This document shows positions 28,807-36,112 of a stretch of DNA of 64,000 nucleotides, in pieces (the stretch's first letter is position 1; the number at the start of each line of letters is the position of its first letter). A model generated the notes under the pieces. The model was not told the DNA's origin. It was given only the letters and a program-made list of their open reading frames with translations, and ran no database searches. The stretch spans positions 55,402 through 119,401 of the forward strand of contig JAKFWA010000077.1 of the NCBI GenBank assembly GCA_021732995.1, given 5' to 3'. Origin of the DNA: Planctomycetaceae bacterium (GTDB taxonomy: Bacteria > Planctomycetota > Planctomycetia > Planctomycetales > Planctomycetaceae). A program made the position numbers and the translations under genes.

Positions 28807-29931
28807 ATGGCGTTTGATTTTGCGAATCTGACGAAACTCCGTCAGCGATTAAATGCATGGTATCAACAGCATGCGCGGGATCTGCCGTGGCGGCGGACGG
28901 GCGATCCGTACCGCATCTGGATCAGCGAGATCATGCTGCAACAGACGACGGTGACAGCAGTTGTGCCGTTCTTTGATCGATTCATCACGCGTTTTCCGTC
29001 GGTTGCTGAACTGGCTGCCGCCGAGCAGGATGAAGTCCTCCGATACTGGGAGGGCTTAGGGTACTACAGCCGCGCGAGAAATATTCATAAGACTGCTCAG
29101 ATAATTACCAGTCAGTATCAGGGCGTGTTTCCCCAGACAGTGGACGAACTGCTGGAGTTACCGGGAATCGGGCGGTACACGGCCGGGGCGATCGTGTCGT
29201 TCGCGTTTAATCGACCGGCGGCGATTGTCGAAGCGAACACGCTGCGACTGTACGCGCGGCTGATCGGGCTGACTGAGAACGCTCGCAGCACTGGTGGGCA
29301 ACGGGAGTTGTGGGCGTTTGCAGAACAGGTCGTGAATCCGAAGAGCCCCGGTGCGTTCAATCAGGCGCTGATGGAGCTGGGAGCCTTGGTTTGTACTCCG
29401 ACTGAACCCAAATGCGCGGACTGCCCCGTGCAGTTCGCGTGTTGTGCGAGCCATCTCGGAAAGCAGGCGGAGATTCCCGTGCAGGCGGCTCGAGCGGAAG
29501 TCACCCAGGTCGTGGCGTTCTCGGTTGCGCTGGAGCAGGACGGCAAGTACCTGCTCCGCAAGAATCCCGAAGGGGAACGTTGGGCTGGGTTGTGGGATTT
29601 TGTCCGGTTCGAAGATGACGCTGCTGCCGCGTTGCTTCCGAAGAGGGGGCTGCATGCGGAAGACTCAGTTCCAGCGAAACTCGCGTCGCGGTTGAGCTCG
29701 GTTGCTCGTGAGCGAGTGTCGGTTGGAGGGAACGATTTTCGCTTTGTGACTCAGCTCACGCACAGTGTGACTCGCTATCGCATCCGGCTGCAGTGCCTGG
29801 TCGCGACTGCGTCAACCGCTTGTCAGGAAACCGAATCCCTGCGCTGGGTGTCGCCCGCCGAGTTTGAGTCGTTCCCGCTGTCTGTGACGGGGCGAAAGTT
29901 CGCGAAACTCATTGAACGCAGGCTGCAGTAA
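28807..29931 (+). CDS. mutY: A/G-specific adenine glycosylase
   Basis: 374 residues from the ATG at 28807 (AGGAAA upstream). It removes A mispaired with 8-oxoG or G. The HhH-GPD core carries the catalytic Glu41 in ISEIMLQQTTV, the helix-hairpin-helix LPGIGRYTAGAIV (118-130), and the 4Fe-4S loop Cys196-x6-Cys203-x2-Cys206-x5-Cys212. The C-terminal NUDIX-like domain (from about 230) recognises 8-oxoG. Unusually, the second catalytic residue, Asp in LDGNVKR of E. coli MutY, is Glu142 here (IVEANTLRL). The 3' end overlaps the convergent Rid gene by 23 bases. Confidence 0.93.
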   Translation: MAFDFANLTKLRQRLNAWYQQHARDLPWRRTGDPYRIWISEIMLQQTTVTAVVPFFDRFITRFPSVAELAAAEQDEVLRYWEGLGYYSRARNIHKTAQIITSQYQGVFPQTVDELLELPGIGRYTAGAIVSFAFNRPAAIVEANTLRLYARLIGLTENARSTGGQRELWAFAEQVVNPKSPGAFNQALMELGALVCTPTEPKCADCPVQFACCASHLGKQAEIPVQAARAEVTQVVAFSVALEQDGKYLLRKNPEGERWAGLWDFVRFEDDAAAALLPKRGLHAEDSVPAKLASRLSSVARERVSVGGNDFRFVTQLTHSVTRYRIRLQCLVATASTACQETESLRWVSPAEFESFPLSVTGRKFAKLIERRLQ

Positions 29932-30262
29932 GCACCATTTCGACGCGCATCGCAGGGTTTCCGAGTGTGGCTTGAACGCAGGCTCGAGCTGGGGCATGTC
30001 CGAAGGGCACCCAGGCGTCCCACAATTCGTTGAGGATGGGGGCATCGTTGAGGTCTCGCAGGTAGATCGTCACCTGCAGCAACTGAGTGCGATCACTGCC
30101 GATCTGAGTCAGTCGCTCATCAACGAGCTGAAGAGTCTCGGCAATCTGGCCGCGTGCATCCTGCTCGACGTTGCCGGGCACTTCGACAAAGTACGCGGTG
30201 CCGTTGTGAATGACGGCGTCGGACCAGCGGCGAGTGACTCCCAGACGTTGAATTTGGCTCAT
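29909..30262 (-). CDS. Rid-family (RidA/YjgF-like) protein
   Basis: 117 residues. Members of the Rid family deaminate reactive enamine/imine intermediates or act in related pathways as trimers. Here VTRRWSDAVIHNGTAYFVEVPGN opens the fold, LLQVTIYLRDLNDAPILNELWDAW is the central motif, and the C-terminal GHAPARACVQATLGNPAMRVEMVLTAA carries the conserved Arg in PARACVQA that binds carboxylates. The 3' end runs 23 bases into convergent mutY. The ATG at 30262 has an AAGAAACC leader. A terminator of the upstream gene lies just before it. Confidence 0.9.
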   Translation of the reverse strand: MSQIQRLGVTRRWSDAVIHNGTAYFVEVPGNVEQDARGQIAETLQLVDERLTQIGSDRTQLLQVTIYLRDLNDAPILNELWDAWVPFGHAPARACVQATLGNPAMRVEMVLTAACVQ

Positions 30263-30295
30263 GGTTTCTTTCGGGTGGTGGACTGAAATCTGGAA

Positions 30296-30334
30296 ACGAA
30301 AAAGGCCCGCCTTGAGGGGATCAGGACGGGCCTT
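30296..30334 (-). terminator. Probable terminator after the DUF1080-ThuA gene
   Basis: AAGGCCCG (30302-30309) pairs with CGGGCCTT (30327-30334). On the minus strand the hairpin is followed by a short T-stretch. It lies between two minus-strand genes. Confidence 0.6.
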
Positions 30335-30366
30335 CGGTGCAGCGAATCCGGCTGCCGAACGATCAA

Positions 30367-32049
30367 TCAGTTGCCTGAGTTGCTCGCATCGATCATGGCC
30401 TGATACCGCGCTTTGTTGAAGTCTGCCGGAACAGGCTCGTCGTGATCCTGTAGCAGGTCATCAACGGTGACCTTGCCGGCTTTCACGCCTTCCGACGGAA
30501 CGTCGAGACCAGCGGTCCAGACGATGGCATTCATGATCAATCGACGGAAGCTGTCATTGCCCCAGTTCCAGTGCACGTGGCCACCGCTGCAGCCGAAGCC
30601 GCGACCGCCGTCTGGTCGTTGGCGAGCCCAGGCCATGTGCTGAGGCTCCTTGTCTTCCAGAACAGCCTTGCGTACGGCGGGGTTGCCGCTGTGAGGGCCG
30701 TCGCCGCGACTCAGCGTTTCCTTCGGCGGCATGTCAGTGAGGATAGGCGTCACACCTTCCATGTTGTCGCGAAAACGCATGTGGTAGTACCACTCATCGT
30801 TCGTCTTGAACGGCTTGACACCGCGAGCGACCGGGTGGTCCGGGAATTTGGTGTAGTTCGCGACCCAGTGCGGGTTCACCGACCAGTTGGTTTCAAAGTA
30901 CCCACCGGTCCAATCGAGGAACGCGTTGCCGGAATCGCCCTTGGGAACTTCGACTCCGTAGTGAATGCAGACGATGCCGGTGCCCTTCTTGGTCAGCTCC
31001 GCCAGTTCCTTCACATGAGCATTGAAGGGATGTCCGCCGCCGCCATCGGAATAGATCACGATGGTGTTGGCGGCCGCGAGTTCTTCCGGCTTGGGCCAGC
31101 CTTGCTTCTGCAACGAATGCACGGTGGCTTCGACCGGTTGGCCGCTCTGGTTCAGCAGTCGAGCGAGCAGCGAGCACCCCGAGAGGTGGTCGTGAGCACC
31201 AAAGCCGTGGCTGGGGTTTCCGGCGAGCAGCAGGACCTTCTTCTTAGCATCAGCTTGACCGACGACGCTGGCTGCCAGCGCCGTCCGTAAGGTGGGGAGA
31301 GCTGCTGGGGCCGCGCTGGCGGATTTGGCACCTCCTTCCGTCTTCGCTTGCTTCAGCTTGATGTTCTTGAACTGGACCTTCATCGGAGGACCAGCATGCA
31401 GTTGCAGCGCGAGCACACCCTTGGCGCGAGCCGCATCGTCTTCATCGGTGCACTCGATCGTGGCGACGTCGTTGATGAAGTGCTTGAAGTGGTTGCCCTT
31501 CGCGACGATGCGGTAGCTGTTCCAGTCTTCCTTCTTGATCTTCGCCTGGATTTCCTTGGTGTCACCGACGGAACCCGCGACTTCGACCTTGAACTTGCCG
31601 TTTTCCTTCTTGAGCACCGTCTTCTGGCCGCGGTTGGCCAGGATGCCGCGATAACGCTCGCCGTAGAGAATACCCGAGTACGTATCGCCGGCTTCGAAGT
31701 CGCCCTGGTAGCCGCCGATCACCCATTTTTCGTTGGGCACTTCAAAGCTGCGGTACTGAATTCCGGAGTTGCCACCGACGATTTTGTAGTCGAGGGTCAG
31801 TTCGAAGTCGGCTACTTCGCCACCACGCCAGATGATGAAGGTGTTGCCCTTGGTGGGCTTGTCTTTGGTGGTGGTGCCGGTGAGGGCGCCGTCTTCGACG
31901 GTCCAGAACTCTGGGTTGCCGTCCCACTTTTCGAGCGACTTGCCATCGAAGATGGAGACGAAGCCGTCATCTTGAGCCCTCGCGGCGAGCGGTATGCTCA
32001 GCGCCACGAGTGCTGTCCACACTACCGCACGCCAACTGGTTCGGATCAT
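30367..32049 (-). CDS. Secreted DUF1080 - ThuA fusion protein
   Basis: 560 residues from the ATG at 32049, which follows GGAGTGCTCC. A Sec signal (MIRTSWRAVVWTALVALSIPLAARA) precedes a DUF1080 (3-keto-disaccharide hydrolase/LamG-like) domain at about residues 28-215, with FVSIFDGKSLEKWDGNPEFW typical. A ThuA-like (trehalose utilisation, class-I glutamine-amidotransferase-like) domain covers about 255-520, with LLAGNPSHGFGAHDHLSG, GTGIVCIHYGVE and GGHVHWNWGND. Both halves occur as separate genes in planctomycete sugar-degradation clusters, and the fusion suggests they act on the same extracellular substrate. Substrate and activity are unproven. Confidence 0.88.
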   Translation of the reverse strand: MIRTSWRAVVWTALVALSIPLAARAQDDGFVSIFDGKSLEKWDGNPEFWTVEDGALTGTTTKDKPTKGNTFIIWRGGEVADFELTLDYKIVGGNSGIQYRSFEVPNEKWVIGGYQGDFEAGDTYSGILYGERYRGILANRGQKTVLKKENGKFKVEVAGSVGDTKEIQAKIKKEDWNSYRIVAKGNHFKHFINDVATIECTDEDDAARAKGVLALQLHAGPPMKVQFKNIKLKQAKTEGGAKSASAAPAALPTLRTALAASVVGQADAKKKVLLLAGNPSHGFGAHDHLSGCSLLARLLNQSGQPVEATVHSLQKQGWPKPEELAAANTIVIYSDGGGGHPFNAHVKELAELTKKGTGIVCIHYGVEVPKGDSGNAFLDWTGGYFETNWSVNPHWVANYTKFPDHPVARGVKPFKTNDEWYYHMRFRDNMEGVTPILTDMPPKETLSRGDGPHSGNPAVRKAVLEDKEPQHMAWARQRPDGGRGFGCSGGHVHWNWGNDSFRRLIMNAIVWTAGLDVPSEGVKAGKVTVDDLLQDHDEPVPADFNKARYQAMIDASNSGN

Positions 32050-32178
32050 GGAGCACTCCTCGGTTGAAATGTTGCGGCGCGACCACTCGGCCGCGCTTGC
32101 CACTCGTGAATGGCAGTCGGACGGATCTTAGGCAGGCGGTCGCTCGAAAGACCAATGAGGCGGCTTGAGCAAACGGGT

Positions 32179-33465
32179 TCACGCAAAGGAATTGATGCGC
32201 TCCGCGATGAGGGGTAGGTCGCGGGGCCGCTCGTCGGCGATCATGATGGCTTCGCGAATCTGTTCGATGGCCGCGTCGCCGCCGCTACGGGCGAACACTC
32301 TCACGATGGGATCACCAGTCTGCACCTCGCCGCCTTTGCGGACCAGCATCTCGATGCCGACGCTGTGATCGATGGAGTCTCCCAACTGTTGCCGACCGCC
32401 ACCGAGATCGATGATCGCTCGACCGAGTGTCGCAGTATCAATCGATCGAATGTAGCCGGCCTGCTTCGCGATCAGCATGGTCTCGGGGGCTGTTGGCGTT
32501 AGCTCTGAGAGCTTGCCTCCTTGAGCTGCAACCATCCGCTCAAATCGCTCCCGCGCTTTACCAGAACTCAAGAGTGAGAGAATTCGTTCGCGCGCGGTCG
32601 GGAGATCGGTCGCCAGCTTGGTTGCCAGCATCATCTCACTGGCGAGTTCGACCACCAGTTGCTTCAGATCTGCCGGGCCTTCTCCGGCGAGGCACTCCAG
32701 TGACTCTTTAACCTCGACAGTGTTGCCGCACATGCGGCCGAGCGGCTGGTTCATGTCGGTGATGAGTGCCGAGGTCTTGACGCCCATCAGGTTACCCACG
32801 CGGACCATGGACCGCGCGAGTTCCTCTGCCTGAGTGGGCGTTGTCATGAATGCCCCGTTGCCCCACTTTACGTCCAGCACCAGAGCTTCCAGAGACTCGG
32901 CCAACTTCTTGCACATGATGCTGGAGGTGAGTAGCGGAATCGAAGGCACGGTGCCGGTGACGTCTCGCAGCGCATAGAGCTTGCGATCTGCAGGCACGAG
33001 GTCTTTGGTGGCGCCGTTGATGACGCAGCCGACATCATCGACGATCGCCTGCATTTCCTGGATGCTCAGGCTGGTGCGAAAGCCGGGAATCGCTTCCAGC
33101 TTGTCGAGCGTCCCGCCGGTGGGACCGAGACCTCGGCCGGAGATCTTGGGCACGCGCAGGCCGCATTCAGCCAGCAGCGGCGCGAGGATCAGTGACGTCT
33201 TGTCACCGACGCCGCCGGTCGAGTGTTTATCAACGACCGTTGCGCCAGCGGACCACTGCAAGCGGACTCCAGATGCCACCATCTCTTGTGTGAGGCTGGC
33301 GATTTCCAGGTCCGTCATGCCGCGAAAGTAGATCGCCATCGCCAGTGCGGACATCTGATGATTGGGAATTGATCCATCCACGAAGCCGCGAATGAAGTCT
33401 GCGATTTCAGCGCGGTCGAGTTCCTGGCCATCGCGTTTGCGCGTAATGACATGCACCGGGTTCAT
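32179..33465 (-). CDS. Pyrimidine-nucleoside/thymidine phosphorylase
   Basis: 428 residues. It splits thymidine or uridine with phosphate into base and (deoxy)ribose-1-phosphate. The start is the ATG at 33465 with AGGCGG upstream; the ORF extends 15 codons further but lacks a site. The signature KHSTGGVGDKTSLILAPLL near residue 80 and KISGRGLGPTGGTLDKLEAIPG near 110 (phosphate and nucleoside contacts) are conserved, as is IDHSVGIEMLVRKGGEVQTGD near the end. Whether the enzyme is DeoA-like or Pdp-like cannot be told from sequence alone. The pabB gene upstream (stop 33519) is 54 bases away on the same strand, probably an operon. Confidence 0.93.
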   Translation of the reverse strand: MNPVHVITRKRDGQELDRAEIADFIRGFVDGSIPNHQMSALAMAIYFRGMTDLEIASLTQEMVASGVRLQWSAGATVVDKHSTGGVGDKTSLILAPLLAECGLRVPKISGRGLGPTGGTLDKLEAIPGFRTSLSIQEMQAIVDDVGCVINGATKDLVPADRKLYALRDVTGTVPSIPLLTSSIMCKKLAESLEALVLDVKWGNGAFMTTPTQAEELARSMVRVGNLMGVKTSALITDMNQPLGRMCGNTVEVKESLECLAGEGPADLKQLVVELASEMMLATKLATDLPTARERILSLLSSGKARERFERMVAAQGGKLSELTPTAPETMLIAKQAGYIRSIDTATLGRAIIDLGGGRQQLGDSIDHSVGIEMLVRKGGEVQTGDPIVRVFARSGGDAAIEQIREAIMIADERPRDLPLIAERINSFA

Positions 33466-33518
33466 GCCGCCTGCTTTCGTCTCTCTGCGAGGTGATAGCC
33501 CGTCTGTCATACGCGGGC

Positions 33519-34928
33519 TCAGCGAAATACGCGCAACATACCTTCCGCTTTATGCAGTGTTTCTTCGTATTCCGCGACCGGATCAGACTGTGCGACGATC
33601 CCGCCGCCGACGCAACATTGAGCCCAGCCATGTCGTACGACGAACGTGCGAATCAGGATGTTACTGTCCATTGAACCATCGCAGCTTACGTAGAACAGAC
33701 TGCCGCAATATGGGCCGCGGGCGGTTGGTTCCAGCTCCGCAATGATCTCCATCGCTCGAACCTTCGGTGCTCCGGTAATCGAGCCGCCGGGAAACGTTGC
33801 GGCCAGCAGCGTCCAGACATCTGCGTGGGCGTCACCTGAAAGCGTACCGCGAATCTCCGAGACCAGATGCTGCACAGTTTCGTACGTCTCGACGGTGCAC
33901 AGTTGCGGAACCGAGATTGAACCGGGATCACAGACGCGCGACAGATCGTTGCGCAGCAGATCAACAATCATCACATTCTCGGCGACGTCCTTTTCGCTTT
34001 CTCGCAATTCGTCGCGTGTGAAGAGGTCGGCTTCGGGAGCCGCGCGTCGCTGTCGAGTGCCTTTGATGGGGCGCGTTTCAACGATTCGATCTTGTACTTT
34101 GACGAAGCGTTCGGGAGAGGCGCTGACGATGGCCCAGTCATCGTGAGCGAGATAGCCCGCGAATGGCGCAGGGTTCTTCGTCCGCAGTTTCAAATAAAGA
34201 TCGAGTGGAGAGTGCGGCCATTGCGCCAGCAACCTCTGCGACAGATTGGCCTGAAAGATGTCGCCCGCGTAGATGTATTCAATGACGCGTGCCGTCGCCT
34301 TCAGGTAGTCATCACGAGAGAAGTTGCTGGTGATGCCGTGCTGCGCATCGAGTTCGAACTGAGGGGTCAGTTGCAGGTCTGCTGCGGACTTCGTCTGCGG
34401 CAGCGGCAATGTTTCGCGCTGCGGAGACGCGAGTTGTTGCAGCACATCCTGCAGGCGCTGAGTTGCTCGCGCGGTTCGCCTTTCCGGAGCCAACTCGGGG
34501 AAGCCTTGCGAGATCACCCATGCTCGCGATTCAAGATGGTCCCACGCAATCACCCAGTCATAGAAGCCCAGGAAGGCCGCTGGCAGCTGGAATTCGTCGT
34601 TATGGGCGTTCGGCAGACTTTCGAAGCAGTGCCCGAGTTCATAGGACAGCATGCCCGCGACACCGCCTTGAAAGGGAGGCAGTCCGGGGACGGTCTCTTC
34701 ACGAAAGTTCTGCGTCCACTGCCGCGCGATCCCAAATGGATCCTGGCGGTAGATGGGTGTGATGAGACATTCTGACTCCACGGGGTCGGCGGCCAGGAAG
34801 GAGTAGCGACCGCGCTCGGGTCTCCGTGCCACGCTCTCAAACAGGATGACGTCCGGCCACGAAGAAAACGCTGCGAGCGCATCTTCGACAAGGGGAGGCG
34901 AGGGGAACTCATACACAACGGGCGGCAC
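33519..34928 (-). CDS. pabB: Aminodeoxychorismate synthase component I
   Basis: 469 residues from a GTG at 34928 that follows GGAG by seven bases; a TTG at 34958 is the longer alternative. It makes aminodeoxychorismate from chorismate and ammonia for folate. The chorismate-binding motifs ETRPIKGTRQRR, VAENVMIVDLLRNDLSRVCDPGS and PGGSITGAPKVRAMEII are all present and unbroken. The length (about 470) is normal for PabB/TrpE, and the PIKGTRQR form is the PabB-type pattern. No amidotransferase subunit gene is adjacent. It sits with the nucleoside phosphorylase on the minus strand. Confidence 0.9.
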   Translation of the reverse strand: MPPVVYEFPSPPLVEDALAAFSSWPDVILFESVARRPERGRYSFLAADPVESECLITPIYRQDPFGIARQWTQNFREETVPGLPPFQGGVAGMLSYELGHCFESLPNAHNDEFQLPAAFLGFYDWVIAWDHLESRAWVISQGFPELAPERRTARATQRLQDVLQQLASPQRETLPLPQTKSAADLQLTPQFELDAQHGITSNFSRDDYLKATARVIEYIYAGDIFQANLSQRLLAQWPHSPLDLYLKLRTKNPAPFAGYLAHDDWAIVSASPERFVKVQDRIVETRPIKGTRQRRAAPEADLFTRDELRESEKDVAENVMIVDLLRNDLSRVCDPGSISVPQLCTVETYETVQHLVSEIRGTLSGDAHADVWTLLAATFPGGSITGAPKVRAMEIIAELEPTARGPYCGSLFYVSCDGSMDSNILIRTFVVRHGWAQCCVGGGIVAQSDPVAEYEETLHKAEGMLRVFR

Positions 34929-35133
34929 AAGCTGGCTCCATCTGGGGCAGGGCGGCAATTGCGGTTGCGGAGATTAGCGATCTCACCGGATTCTGAGGTG
35001 ACTAATCTTGTTGGTGATCGTAACCGGTTGACCCTTGATGGATGTTCTCTGCGCCGGGATGCTTCACAGTGCGTTGCCACGAATTCTCCACGCAGAGCAG
35101 CGCAACCCAACTGAGACGCCTGAGGCATGCACG

Positions 35134-35937
35134 ATGACTCCGTTCGAACGATTTGAGCGCAAGTTCGGCGGCTACGCTATCCCCCGGCTGCATCAAATCA
35201 TCCTGTCCGGTCAGATCTTTACCTACATCGGGATGGAGATTGCGCCGGGCTCGTTCGATCACTGGTACCTCGTGCCAAGGCTGGCGCTGGCCGGTGACTA
35301 CTGGCGTTGGATCACGTTCTTGATCCTGCCGCCGATCACCAATGTGGTCTTCTTTATCCTGCACGTCATGGCGTTCAACTTTATCTGCGGCACGCTGGAG
35401 CAGACCTGGGGAGTGCTGCGATTCAACATTTATATTCTGGCTGGCTGGTTCGCGACGGTGGCGGCTGCTGCCTTTTATCCGGACATGCACGCTTCGAACT
35501 GGTTTCTGGATGCGAGCACATTCCTGGCGTTTGCCACGTTGTATCCTGATGTTCGATTCATGCTGTACTTTGTGATTCCGGTGCAGGCGCGGTGGCTGGC
35601 GCTGCTGACCTGGGTTGGGTTGTCATGGACCTTCGTGCAAGGTGGACCCAGTCAGAAGGCGACCGTGCTAGCGACTATCGCCAACTACCTGTTGTTCTTC
35701 GGCTCAACGGCTCTGCGGCGGTTCAATCAGCGCGCGAAGCACATGCAGGCTCAAGCGGCCGCTCGAGCCGAGGCTTGGAAGCCTCTGCATGAGTGCGTCG
35801 CGTGCGGAGTAACCGACAAGTCCGACCCGACGATGGAGTTTCGCTATTGCTCAAAGTGTGAAGGCTCGGCGTGTTACTGTGAGGTGCACATCCAGAATCA
35901 CGAGCATCTGACTCAAGCCGAGAATCTGGGGGCTTGA
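35134..35937 (+). CDS. Rhomboid-like membrane protein with C-terminal zinc-binding tail
   Basis: 267 residues from the ATG at 35134 (GAGG upstream). Five or six membrane spans (about 22-38, 58-85, 97-115, 140-158, 176-192) resemble a rhomboid/derlin fold: YWRWITFL in loop 1 and a FNFICGTLEQTWG helix like the rhomboid LE motif. The catalytic GxSG is replaced by LDASTF and there is no conserved partner His, so this is probably an inactive derlin-like protein. Residues 210-262 hold CVACG, YCSKC, CYC and two His: Cys221/224, Cys239/242, Cys247/249, His252/256, a likely zinc site. It could recruit membrane clients, but no partner is visible. Confidence 0.8.
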   Translation: MTPFERFERKFGGYAIPRLHQIILSGQIFTYIGMEIAPGSFDHWYLVPRLALAGDYWRWITFLILPPITNVVFFILHVMAFNFICGTLEQTWGVLRFNIYILAGWFATVAAAAFYPDMHASNWFLDASTFLAFATLYPDVRFMLYFVIPVQARWLALLTWVGLSWTFVQGGPSQKATVLATIANYLLFFGSTALRRFNQRAKHMQAQAAARAEAWKPLHECVACGVTDKSDPTMEFRYCSKCEGSACYCEVHIQNHEHLTQAENLGA

Positions 35938-36000
35938 GGAGCCTTGTGAAGGCCCGATTCTTGCTCACTCGAAATCGTTTTCCTGAATGGTCTTCCGGAC

Positions 36001-36018
36001 GTATTGGTCACCCAATAC
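36001..36018. promoter_or_regulatory. Short dyad upstream of the GAF-HlyD gene
   Basis: GTATTGG (36001-36007) pairs with CCAATAC (36012-36018) around TCAC, a perfect 7-bp dyad about 100 bases before the ATG. It may be a regulator site; it lacks a T-run. Confidence 0.35.
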
Positions 36019-36112
36019 AAACCGTGAATGCGCAGGTGGTCGCTTCGGCTAACTCAAAAGTGGCTACCTATTAAGGACGTCTTCTCACACATATCGCACT
36101 CGCGAGTCAGCA

